In this document: positions 53,476-64,000 of the stretch, piece after piece
Layout: every line of letters starts with the position of its first letter
How positions within the stretch are numbered: position 1 is the first letter of the stretch
Assembly (NCBI RefSeq): GCF_018143015.1
Contig: NC_054750.1
Coordinates: forward strand, 9,638,501-9,702,500
Length of the DNA: 64,000 nt
Origin: Lytechinus variegatus
Taxonomy: Eukaryota > Echinodermata > Echinoidea > Temnopleuroida > Toxopneustidae
Reading direction: 5' to 3'
Position numbers and translations under genes: made by a program
The notes under the pieces: model-generated
Database searches by the model: none
Told to the model about the DNA's origin: nothing
Seen by the model: the letters and a program-made list of their open reading frames with translations, nothing else

Positions 53476-54470
53476 CAGTGCGTATCAAAAAAAAGTTTAC
53501 ACTTTGAAAAAATCCTGTAAAATTATACATTTGTAATATCCTGAAGATTTTTCCACTTTTTAACATTGGTACAGATCCATTTAAGCAAATGACGATATAA
53601 ATATCGAAAAATATTTCCGCTTGAGTGAGCACCGCTTACTTTTGAAAAGTTAGTGAAAAATGATTTGCGCAGAACTTTGAAATAGCTATGCGAATAAAAC
53701 TAAACCATTATCATGAAGAACACGTAGAATTTAGCAAGTAAAATTGATTTGAAGATATCTTTGACCTCTTTTAATTTGTTTCCTTGCCCAATACACTTCG
53801 AAGAGTGCATTACGCCTCGCCCCACTCCCCCACACACCAAGGCCATCAAGACGATATTTGATTTTACACTGAGCTGTTATTTACATAAAATGAATTAGGA
53901 TTGATTTTCAATTCGTTAATGATTGTTAAGCTTTAATTGGGAAAAGTGTGGAGAAACAAGTATTGAATAAAAAAATTAAATGTCAACCCACTTAAAATAA
54001 TAAAAACTTAGTGAAAAAGTGCTGGAGATGTCTGATGTAAACTTGTGTTCAGATTCAATTATGTCCTCAGATCCAGCTGGCACAAAAAGGGTAAAAGTTG
54101 TTCTTACTAAGTGTTGAAATTTCAATTTGGGTGGCAAATTTGTTTTAAAATGCTTGAATGTATCTGTTTTATCTGAATTGACTAAAAGTGCATGGGAAAT
54201 GTAGGGAAAATTTATCGCAGGGTAAGTTTGATTTCGCCCTTTCCCCTTGACACTGCGTGAAAACGAGCATTTCTGCGCAAACAGATTTCTGCGAGCTTTA
54301 CAAAAATGGACAGTGCTCACTCAAGTGTAACATTCTGTCAAAAACCTTTACTTTCATTGGATAGATGAGAACCAAACCCAAGATTATATGTGAAAAAATT
54401 ACTCACATAATGTATATTTTTTAATTCCCAGAGCTTTTTCAAAGTGTAAACTTTTTTTTGATACGCACTG
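53476..54470. mobile_element. 0.99-kb Tc1/mariner-like element with TA duplication
   Basis: CAGTGCGTATCAAAAAAAAG (53476) opens an inverted repeat of about 36 bp that is mirrored to CACTG at 54470. TA flanks both sides (53474-53475, 54471-54472). No intact transposase frame, so non-autonomous or decayed. It sits inside the right target duplication of the hAT-like element. Confidence 0.88.
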
Positions 54471-54478
54471 TATAATAG

Positions 54479-56288
54479 TCCTAATTACTATTTTTATGAG
54501 GTAAGATATATCAGTTTAAGACTAAATGAAAGTATATTTTTAGAGACGATTGTGTATTTTATTGAAAGTATAAGTTGTATATATGTTAGAAGATACTTGA
54601 TGATTAGTGTTGTTTTTAAGACCTTTTTTTTCTTCAAATAATTGAGAACATGCTTTTTTCCATTATTCTCTGATTTTGTTAATTATGCTGTTAATATGGA
54701 GATTGTTATATATAGTTTTTTTCACAGGTGCTAATATTCCAATTATTAATTGTGTTCCATTTTGAATTTGATTACTAGTATATTCATTTTAAATAGCAAA
54801 ATGCTTCATTAAGCAGTAAAGCATGTTACAAGGATTTGCATAATCCATTAGATTTTGATGATTCCAAGATACATTACATGTAGCAATAATATATGCTTGA
54901 TTCTGATGTTCCTAAGTGCACAATTTATAATATTTTTCTTTTTCCTTGAAATATTTAAACCTTTTTGATTCGTTTATCTTTTTATGAGCCACTGTGTCCT
55001 TCAGTTATATTTTATTACAAGAAAGTTTTTTTGTTTGTTTTTTTAAAATCAATTCAGTAAAATGTATTTGTGATGTATGATTGGTTTCCATAATAATGTG
55101 TGTTGCAATAATGGAATTCACAAATTTTAGAATAACTTTATGATTTTGACTCTATTGAAATTGTAGGTACATTGTGATCGAATACCATACTACTTTAAAA
55201 AAATATAATAAAAAAAGAATTAAAAAAAATCATGAAGTGTGGTAAAAAGGGATACTGATATTCCCTTATGATGTTATGACTAATAGATAGAATATTTAAT
55301 AATTCCAATGTGCAGCTGACTCTAATAAGTAATATAAGTATTGTGTACTAATCATTGTAAGTATAAAAATACACTGTGCCTTTCCAAACAGTATTGATTA
55401 ATTTGTGGTGGGTTTTATTTTGTGGAAAATTTATGGAATGTCTAACGTAACAGAACATTGGAGTTATGTTAAGTAAATAATGGTAATTTCTCTAGAAAAC
55501 AAGAAGAAAAATGTGACATTCCATGATAAGAAACATAATATCCATTACTTTTGAAGTTAAAATAATATTTTGATTGAATTTTTATGAATGAAACATTTAT
55601 ATGCAAAATGCATTATCACAACAACAAAAAATATTGGGTTACTTATTTTCATCTGGTTAAACCATGTGAATGATTTCAAACAATTCCTCAATTCCAACAT
55701 TTCTGGAAAATACCCATCAGATTAAATATTTTCCATTTGCAAATAAATTGAAAAATAAATATGTTGATGCATGTAACAAATCATTCTTTTAGCATTGCTC
55801 AGTTAATTGTCCTTCCCAATTATGTACATGAAAGAGTTCATTCCACATGGGCAGTTCCATGAATAAGTGACACGTGCGAACATGTATGTAGATTTAATAA
55901 ACAAAGTTTGCAAGATAATCATGGAACTTCATCTCATTTTTGTTCTCTCTTGAAATAAGAGTTCTTTCTTTAAGAAATAAGTTTTGCAGTTGTAAACCAT
56001 GTATTGATGATATAATTAAAACACTTTTTAGTATTGATGATATTATGTTTATGATGACTGAAATCTGCCAGTCATTGCATGGCCTTTGCTAAGGTTGTAT
56101 CAAAAGACATTTTATATGGATATATGATAGTAAGTATTAATGCAAGATAACATAGATGACTCTCAATGTGTCCTTATTTCTCTTTGCTGTGAGATATGTT
56201 GAGACAATTTATAATTGTGACAGAATCACTTCCCCAAATACATCGGAGTGGCAATAGACCTTATGCATAATAATAATGTAGGGTATTT
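54479..56288. other. AT-rich intergenic stretch
   Basis: No reading frame, splice-supported exon or repeat end recognised in about 1.8 kb. Confidence 0.5.
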
Positions 56289-56289
56289 A

Positions 56290-56545
56290 TATTGCGCAAA
56301 TATCCACCTTGTTAGGTGCTCAAGGCGCTCCTATATTACCAGCTAAGCTAGGCGTTCATAGCGCACACAGCTTTTTAAGGAATTACTTCCTACCGGTACC
56401 CATTTACCTCACCTGGGTTGAGTGCAGCTCATTGTGGATCAGTTTCTTGCTGAAGGAAATTAAACCATGGCTGGGATTCGAACCCACGACCCTCTGTTTC
56501 AAAGTCCGAAGACTAATCCACTGGGCCACAATGCTCCAACGCATA
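56290..56545 (-). mobile_element. tRNA-derived SINE
   Basis: On the minus strand the head reads TGGCCCAGTGG (A box, 56528-56518) and GGTTCGAATCC (B box, 56484-56474), spaced as in a tRNA-type RNA polymerase III internal promoter. A body of about 180 bp follows (caccTgggtgaggtaaatgg region). The same arrangement is known from echinoderm and other marine SINEs. Poly-A or short-repeat tail is not clear at the left end. Confidence 0.75.
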
Positions 56546-57117
56546 GGACATCATTATCTCATAGCGTCCTCCCTTCGAGGATATACCGGTAGATAGGATA
56601 AACCGAGTGGTCAGAGGTGCAGAGCTGCCAAGAAGCAGGATTTTGTCATATTTGGTGGGATTATTATGGGGAAAGTTTCACCAAATTGAATGTCCCGGAG
56701 AAATAGGATTTTCAAGACTTGTGAGAATTATGATTTTTGGTATGTTTTTCAGTTTTTTGAAGAAAAACAGGATTTTGGCTTGAAAATTGGATAAAACAAT
56801 CTGAAGAATAATATTCTTTCCCAAATGAGGTCGGCAGCTCTGGAGATGCAGATGGCCAACGCCTGCAAGGCAATTGCTTCAGCCTCAGAGATTGCAGCAC
56901 GATTACATCAATGCATAAGATTTATAGATATGAGGGTGGGGGAGAGGAGGATGAGGGAACATGGAGGAGGGGAGAGGCAGAGAAAGAGATGTGATTTCTT
57001 ATGAAGAGAAAGAGCACTTTAGTTTTACAAGTACCGGTAACAAACATTCCTAAAGTCGTATTTAATAGAACCACAGAAATCTAAGCCAAAGTATAACAGG
57101 TGTATATTGAAGACGTG

Positions 57118-57374
57118 TATAAGGCCTGGGCCGACGGACAGGAAACGTATTCATAACGGATACAGCAAACGGGAAAAATTTTGGGGTTGCTCCATCCAAT
57201 GGGTGAACAATGAAATCACAGTGGACAGATGCTCAATGGATAATACAGCGTATGAAACACGTCTGCAAAGAGTACACAATGGATACATAACTTTTTCCAC
57301 TGGATGGCACGATTCTTATACGTTTTACATCCTCTCTGCATCCGTAAAGTGCAGTGGGACCAAGCCTTTAACCT
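57118..57374. mobile_element. Short foldback/MITE
   Basis: aaggcctgggccgac (57121) and gtgggaccaagcctt (57355-57369) are inverted near-copies. The interior holds 'aacggatac / gtatccattgt'-like words. Non-coding. Confidence 0.5.
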
Positions 57375-57378
57375 GACG

Positions 57379-57702
57379 GGAGGTGTTTCACAGAGAACTA
57401 AGTGTGACTTAGAGCCATGCTTGGTGCAGATACGCTATTTAACATGCAATCTTACGAATACGCAGTAGCATGCATCTTCCTAGCATGATTTGACCAATGC
57501 ATGGATGCCTTTTCTTTGTCACGCAACTTAACATTTAAGTGCGACAAGAAACTTGCAATTGATCACAAATCAATTTTAGGTTCCAAAGTCAATTGAAAGT
57601 CATGCATTCCATTGTAAATTTGGAATTTAAGTGATGGTCTGCTGAAATTTCATGTGATTGCAAATATTTTCTTACTTAACTCTATGTGAAACAACCCCCT
57701 AG
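57379..57702. mobile_element. Foldback element (GGTGTTTCACAGAG ends)
   Basis: ggtgtttcacagagaactaag (57382) is mirrored by cttaactctatgtgaaacaacc (to about 57697). Imperfect ends; the inner part is AT-rich. Confidence 0.5.
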
Positions 57703-57727
57703 TCTAAATATTATTTTAACTTATGTG

Positions 57728-58008
57728 AATATCTGGGCTCCATCTTACAAAGAGTTATGGTTGATCCAATCAATCGTAACTCTATGGAAATACATCTGTG
57801 TCATAATTTTTTCAACCTAAAATATTCAAAATGTCCTTTGTAAAACAAAGGCAAACACACCAAATTGTAAGGAAGCAATGAATTTATGTAATTTACGTCA
57901 TATCTAGAAAACATTTTGAACATTCATGCATTTAAGATGTTGACGTTGCTGGCTGTCCATAATTGTGATTGATCGGATCAATCGCAACTCTCTGTAAGAC
58001 GGGCCCCT
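57728..58008. mobile_element. Foldback element (ATCTTACAGAGAG ends)
   Basis: gggctccatcttacaaagag (57735) with ttgatccaatcaatcgtaac is inverted at about 57964-58007 (gattgatcggatcaatcgca ... gtaagacgggcccc). Related palindromic words (gattgatc) occur near 27850 and 61960. Confidence 0.6.
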
Positions 58009-58009
58009 G

Positions 58010-60738
58010 GTGTATGAAAGGTCAACTTATGCAAGTTGACCTCTATATCAGACATGGAGAGAAGCAAAGAGAAATAAACAATACAAAAGGCAGATGGATA
58101 GACTAATGGAATTAAACCAATAAAGTACGTACAGAAGCAAAGTTTTGAGGAAAAAAATGAGCATCAGAATACAACATAGGAGATTTATCTCTTTTATTAC
58201 TAAGGTGCTGTACATACATTACATGTATATAAATTTTGCATACAATTGCACTTTGTGAAACTCTACATACATGCATTAATACTCAAACGGGACTTTGTTA
58301 GTTATTAGCAGACATTTACACAATACAATATTTCCACAGTTTTACTACTCTTAATTCTACTTGAATAGATGATATCAAAATAAATGACATGGATTCCATA
58401 TAATATTCTTTAGATCTCTAGAATTACGATAGGACTATGGTTCCATAATGAATTCAAATTGGTCGCATTCATTAAACTTTCATAAACAGAACAATAATAA
58501 CGCCACAAGCTCTGGAAGTTTTACCAGTGCGCTAGATAAGTAGCCACTATTATTATTACTATAAAAATACATCGTTCTGACAATTAGAACAATACATTCT
58601 TTCATTTAGTGTCTCAATTCTTTGCATGTGCAAATAGAGATAACGCTTAATACAGATTATGGTGCAGCAATAAATCACCCAAACTGCAAGTTTGAGGCAA
58701 TGATAAAATGGCAAGTACAGATGGTATCAGATCAAAATTGTGACCATCATATGTAAAACGACAGCATATGTATTATGTATATGGTACACTATCAAATCAT
58801 ATAATACAAAATGTCAACACAGTTATGATGGCTGAACTGTAAAAATGATAGGCTTATTGAGAAGCACACTGGAAGTACTATTTATTCTACCAAAGATGAG
58901 TATAGTCGAAATGATATCAATAAATAAACAAAACAGAAATATATACACTATCTATACATCAAATTATATCACTAAGGGTGCACATTAAATCAGTAATAAG
59001 TAAAACAATATAACTGGCAATATACAAGGAAAAAACAAGGAGCATTTCAGTATTGATATTGTATTGAACTGAAACTCCAGCTATTAACTTGGCAGCTTTC
59101 AACTGATAAATATTAAGTAAAATGTGCTTCTGTAGTGAAATAACAATCAAGAAGGAATAATTTCATTGGAATATCATATTAAGTTTATATGGAATCTTGA
59201 TGAAATATAGCAAATCACAAAATATTTGCTTTCAAATTTGCTTCAATTTCAATTCATGCTTACAATTTCAATTCGTGCTTAACTTTCTTACATCATACAT
59301 AGACCAACATTGCAAGGTATTTAAAAAACTAAAATAATATATCAATTATTATTATAACAATTCACATCTAAAACAGATCTTTACAAATGCATAATTAGCG
59401 TGGTTACTTTCAGCGGATTATGACCTACGGCAAAATGATCTAAACAAGCAGCCATAATATTGATTACCCTTTCCATATGCATGTGTTTATAATTTACACA
59501 CTTCTCTAATATTCTGGTCTCTTTAAAAATATTCAGAATATTTAACATAAAATGCATAATTTCACATGCTTTCCTTGCTTTACTTGTACTAAAATATCTT
59601 TTGCTATATGAACATGTATATTTCCAATAACACCTATGGCATTCAAGAATTTTCATTTTTTATAAAAACATATTGTTGACCATACTATAATAGTATAATC
59701 ACAAAATCCTTTCTTGCATAATCGCTAATTTCTTCCATACATAAAAGTCAATACAGAGAGTGAAAATTTAATTTTCTTTTCAACAATAACTTGAGCTTTA
59801 TTCCTAATGTCAAAGTTAATTTCCATTTTAACAAAGCTTCATTTTTATTTATCAATCAATATATTATAAGCTATCATAAATATAATATAAGCCAAGCTCA
59901 TGCAGAAAATATTATAATCTCTGTCTGGTCCTAATGGGGAATAATCAATATGATTTTACGTGCACAAGTGTAGATGGCAGAGTAGATTTTTTAAGTAGAT
60001 AACTGACTCCAGCAAATATGAAAAATTGAATTTACACTGTTGGAAGAGATTAACATTTCAACTTTCTCTGTAATTTATACTTTCTTTTGCATAGATAAAG
60101 AATTCTGTAAATTATCAGGACAAACGGGTATACCAACTAAAGTTTCCATATCTATTCTCTACTTCCTAAACAGTCCATGATGGTTTTTTCTAACCTCAGA
60201 ATGCTCTCATAATATATATAAAAATTACAATTCATTATCATAACAAAATATGCTTTCAGAGTAGTAAACTGAACATGATGATTGATTGAGATATACAGTA
60301 AATAATGGGCGATTTCAAGCATGCTATGGTTGATGTTATTGCAACACAGACACCAGGGGCGGATAAAAAAGGTCTTCACTATCAAATCAAGTTCATTTGT
60401 TCCATGAAACATTTACAAGCCCCCGCCCCCCACCCAAAAAAAAAAAAATCCTCACTTGCCTTTGCATAACATATTTCCAATAAAAAATATTTTGGTGCCT
60501 ACGCCACTGACCGACACCAATACTACCTGAAATAACCAAACTATTGACCTTAATTATTGAACTGAATTTAAGACAGACCGAAACAAGGAATTAAAGAAGA
60601 GACAGACAGATAGACAGAGAGAAGACAGACATACAAAGAAGTAAAGAGAATTAAGACAGACAGATAGACAAAGAAATCAAGAAAAGATGGACAGAGAAGG
60701 AAAACAGACAGAGAGCAATAGTATTAGACTTATTGAAT
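58010..60738. other. Probable 3' UTR/flank of the DOCK gene
   Basis: AT-rich sequence downstream (minus strand) of the stop at 60739. No other gene is recognised. A-run at 60437 and a lone ggggcggat end at 60358 (compare 3190). Polyadenylation site not assigned. Confidence 0.5.
60597..60716. repeat. GACA/GATA-type microsatellite
   Basis: Runs of gacagacagatagacagaga and related words just downstream of the DOCK stop codon. Confidence 0.85.
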
Positions 60739-60970
60739 CTACAAGGTCTCACTATTTCTAATGCTATTGCTTGATGCGCTCTTTGGAACCCTAATTCCTT
60801 CCCGTCGTCCTCCACTCCTCCTAATAGTCCCAGTCAGATGGTGGTTTCTCTTTGAGATGAGAGGCATAAGACGATCAGTGAAGCGGTGATAGTTACGTTC
60901 CAGCTCTCGTTGGTATTCTCTCTGGTCGTGAACAATCAGGCCCTTGTTCTTGCGTAATGCATCCCCACAC
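60739..60970 (-). CDS. DOCK last exon
   Basis: [25 protein letters not shown], then a basic tail ([16 protein letters not shown]) ending SIRNSETL and TAG. Acceptor tacag. Confidence 0.92.
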
Positions 60971-63597
60971 CTGTACATATACATGGATTGATGAAAATTG
61001 AATGTTAACATTAAATAATAACATTCATTGGTTTCTTCCATTCTTTTTTAAAAAATAACAATAGTTATTCATTAAAAATGGTATTTATATAACTACTAGT
61101 TGTACTGAGTAAAGATATAAAACACAGCCACAATTTCTCCATTTAACAACATTTTTAATTCCTGTAATTTTCTGTGTTACATGCATGTACATCTGACCAC
61201 CATCCTAGATCCAGTTAGTAATGAACCAGGAAAATTCACACCAATTTTGGTACTCAATGGATTTTATCTCTCATGCTATTCAACCAACTGAGCTCAGATA
61301 TGTTTCATATGACGTCAATATCGATGTGTACTCTGTTATATGAAAGTGATTAACTTGTTATGGTTCGGAGAAAAAGAACGGAAATTGTGTCTTTGGCTAG
61401 ATTTCAAACCTACTTCTTCTGTAGATCTTTGAGGCAGAGACGTAGAGTATTGTGATGCTTGTCCAAGGGTTTGTCACCATCCAGGAAGATCTGAGCGACC
61501 TCCATTGGACCCTAGATAATTCACCAATAAAATAAATAAACATTAAAGATATTGTCAACAATCAACTACAGTCATTTGACTATAAGGTCAATGTGCATTA
61601 TTTTACTTTCACATAAATGATGGAACATCAGGCTATTCATTGTTTGTGTTTATCAAAGATCATCTTGCCATTGCATTTCAAATGTGTTTAGCTCAAGCAT
61701 GCATTCGGCAAACACATCTGCAATGACTAAACCTAGATTTTGAGATTTGATCCCTCCATTTAGGTGATGATCAGGGGAGCATTTCACAGAAAAAAAATAA
61801 TCGGTGAATTTCACTATCATTATGAGCTACTGCAAATCCTTGCGCCTGATTGGCTGAGGGCATATTCGTCCATGGAAGTCAAATCACAAATCTCTTCATG
61901 AAGCAATGCCTGATGATAATACTGATAGTATCAATCAGGGTCTCGTAACACAAAGCTTAGCAATTGATCGTGAGGCTGACTTTTACCATTGATCATACAT
62001 GTACATGATACTCAATGCAATCAATCGTAGAAATCAGTCCTACAATCAATCAATAACTGAAGGTTTGTGTCACAGGGTCCAGAGGCATGCTTCATAAAGA
62101 GTTGCAACTGTTGTAACTTTACCATTATGGCAATTACCATGGCAACAGGGCTCAGCAGCCAATCAAATTCAAGGTTACCATGGTAGTTGCCATCATGGCA
62201 AATTTACAACAGTTGTAACTCTTCATGAAACGGGCCCCGGATCTGGTGAAGCAGTTAAAGCTGACTCTGACCTGGTTAACGGTGGTACCGATGCATCCCT
62301 GTAGGACCATCTGAAGCATCTTAGGATCAGGGGGTTCCTGGAGGGTAGCTACTTCTAGCTCCTTGGTCTTCTTCTGGATATCCTCAATGGCTACCTCTAC
62401 AGGTGAGAGGACAATCTGTAGGGAACACAAAATATTGTATTCACTTTAAATGCGGTGCTGCACCATCCCAAGTTTGCTCAATCTCGAGATTTTAGCCCGA
62501 TCGGCCCTCTTCGTGATTAATCTCGAGATTCAAGAAACCCCGTCTCCACTATCGCTAGAAGAGCGATTCCTGCTAGAGCAGGGCATATATGCATTATGGT
62601 CTGACGCCATGAATAAATAATCCCGAGTGCATCTGCACCTACGAATTAGCGCGATAATTTGTGAAATAGCGAGCTATTTTGCAAATAAACCCAAGTTGAC
62701 TTGGGATTGCAATCTCGAAATCAATCCTACGAACTAGCGCGATAATTGCGTCTCCATTGCAAATAATCATGAGATTGTTCAGATCGGGATAATTTGCCGG
62801 ATCAGAAATAGCGCGCTAATTTGAAAACTCAGGATAGCGCAGAACCCTTAACATCACAAGGATGTTTACAATACCAGGTGCTGTGAATCACTCAAAGTAG
62901 AATTTAGTTTTATGACCAAAACCATTGTGTAATATTAATGTATATATGCTTTCTTCTGGCTATCCTAAATGGTACTAAGCCTTCATTGTTTACCTTGACA
63001 GCCAATCACGGCTTGCCGTATAGCATCCATTGTCTCTTTTTGTTCTATCATAGATTATTTTGCTCTAGCGTTCTAGTCATTCATGTGATTTTACTCCGAA
63101 GAGTGAATGTCGAAAAGCTTCAGTATGTCCGTTTATAATGCTGTTTTACGAAACAGTCAAGTCTGAATTAAAAGGTGATATTCAATGCACGATGCAATTG
63201 ATTAAACACACATTGCACATATCCTTAACATGATATAATCAAAGCAGGGAGGATGTTATACAAGTACCACACTCAATTGGGAATATACTTGCGAGTTTTA
63301 ACTCGTAACAGAAAAATTTCGTCTGTATTTTCTATTTTTTTAAAACATCAATGTATTTAGTCATTTTCATACAACCTGGCACAGTATTCAAATACTCATA
63401 TCACCAACTCTCTCAATACTGAATGTAACATTCTGAAGATATTAAACTTACCTCCTCTTTCTGTATAATCCCCACTCTTGTTTTGATGTACGGGAATGTA
63501 TGTTTAGTGGTTAAGATTGTCTTTCTCTTGCACTGATCCTTCAGCTCTCCATGAGCACGACCTTCCTTGGTGAAGGGAGTCGCAAACATGAAACGTT
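60739..63597 (-). CDS. DOCK6/7/8-type guanine nucleotide exchange factor, C-terminal exons (partial)
   Basis: Four exons in transcript order, 63597-63452, 62415-62272, 61511-61414 and 60970-60739, join in phase to about 206 C-terminal residues; the upstream part is off the window. The sequence matches the end of the DHR-2 domain of the DOCK-C group: [73 protein letters not shown], and [19 protein letters not shown]-2 loads Rac and Cdc42 with GTP in the cytoplasm, affecting actin and polarity. Assignment to DOCK6, 7 or 8 individually is not possible here. The tail after LERNYHRF is basic and Ser-rich and differs from the vertebrate C-termini. The donor of the second exon (gtcaga) is weak. Confidence 0.92.
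61414..61511 (-). CDS. DOCK DHR-2 exon (second from end)
   Basis: [20 protein letters not shown] to LCLKDLQK. Acceptor tctag, donor gtaggt, phase 2. Confidence 0.9.
62089..62231. mobile_element. Foldback element in a DOCK intron
   Basis: gcttcataaagagttgcaac (62089) with tgttgtaactttaccattatgg is inverted at 62180-62231 (ccatcatggcaaatttacaa ... ctcttcatgaa). The centre holds a second pair, attaccatggcaac / gttaccatggtag. Confidence 0.75.
62272..62415 (-). CDS. DOCK DHR-2 exon (third from end)
   Basis: 48 codons, [20 protein letters not shown] to GTTVNQ. Acceptor ctacag, donor gtcaga (weak), phase 0. Confidence 0.92.
63452..63597 (-). CDS. DOCK DHR-2 exon (fourth from end)
   Basis: [18 protein letters not shown] to GIIQKEE. 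Acceptor ttttttcag, donor gtaagt, phase 1 to 0. Confidence 0.92.
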
Positions 63598-64000
63598 CTG
63601 AAAAAAAAGGATGAGAATATTCATCTTTCCTGGGGAGGTGTGTCACAAACCAGAGAATCTAATATCAAACTCAAGAACACTGGGGTGTGAGTGGTCACAA
63701 GTAAAAGGATCTGAAAAGCGCTGAAGAGTGTTGAAAAAGTCTGAAATAGATAGAGCTCCCATACTTTTTGTACAGAGGAAAGTAAAAATAAGCTGAAATT
63801 AGATGAAAATTTAAAAAAAAAATCTGAAATCAGCTAAAAATCTCACACCCCTGAGAACAGGGGCAGTTTCCTAAAACTTATTTATAATTACAAACTCACA
63901 ATAACAGTTACAATCTACTGAAATCCTTCAATCTGATTGGCTAATGGTAATTTTGTTGTAGAAATTGTGCATTTGTTATTGTAATACGTCTTTATGAAAT

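Noticed and set aside
56474..56528. Functional tRNA gene
   Set aside because: A and B boxes are present, but the acceptor stem and cloverleaf are not; the 3' body is that of a SINE.

Overview
The window is invertebrate nuclear DNA: AT-rich, with intron-split genes that use GT-AG junctions, very dense in transposable elements (TEs) and tandem repeats. No prokaryotic gene organisation is visible. The protein matches and the repeat style (tRNA-type SINE, Penelope-like element, TTAA-flanked foldback MITEs, GC-rich satellite) suggest a marine deuterostome, most likely an echinoderm such as a sea urchin. That placement is inference; no single sequence proves it.

Three conserved genes can be built exon by exon, with phases that agree across every reported intron except one tentative junction. 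(1) A homologue of human C19orf44 (DUF4614 family) lies on the minus strand at 36516..27028: nine exons, about 675 codons, close to the human length. (2) A mitochondrial-type adenylate kinase 3 (GTP:AMP phosphotransferase) lies on the plus strand at 43176..51300: five exons, 221 residues, complete. (3) The last four exons of a DOCK6/7/8-type Rac/Cdc42 exchange factor lie on the minus strand from 63597 to the stop at 60739; the rest is beyond the right edge. No functional link between these genes is apparent. The first two are divergently arranged about 6.7 kb apart, with a decayed Penelope-like element and a 97-bp-arm palindrome between them.

Bases 1-18165 are essentially one huge degenerate minisatellite (unit about 27 bp, rich in the palindromes GGCGCC and CCTAGG), split by three insertions: a 168-bp MITE (63-230), a 6.5-kb inverted-repeat element with an exact 9-bp target duplication (330-6847), and a 3.2-kb block (11170 to about 14396) with a decayed transposase-like reading frame and a 1.1-kb repeat. 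The 6.5-kb element carries a RecQ-helicase-like exon, a zinc-finger-like exon with a good splice donor, a GC-rich satellite and several nested MITEs, so it resembles a gene-fragment-carrying Mutator-like element. Bases 18166-27027 hold a second copy of the 1.1-kb repeat, a pyrimidine tract, a degenerate ~150-bp tandem repeat and a BEN-domain pseudogene.

The rest is a record of nested transposition. A mariner-like element sits inside the target duplication of a hAT-like element just downstream of AK3. Another hAT-like element lies in AK3 intron 1. A 3-kb inverted-repeat element in AK3 intron 4 is marked by an exactly repeated 15-mer. A tRNA-derived SINE and many foldback elements are also present. 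The strongest candidates for something undescribed are the 6.5-kb element, the 1.1-kb repeat that spreads consensus DR1 nuclear-receptor sites, and the 15-mer element.
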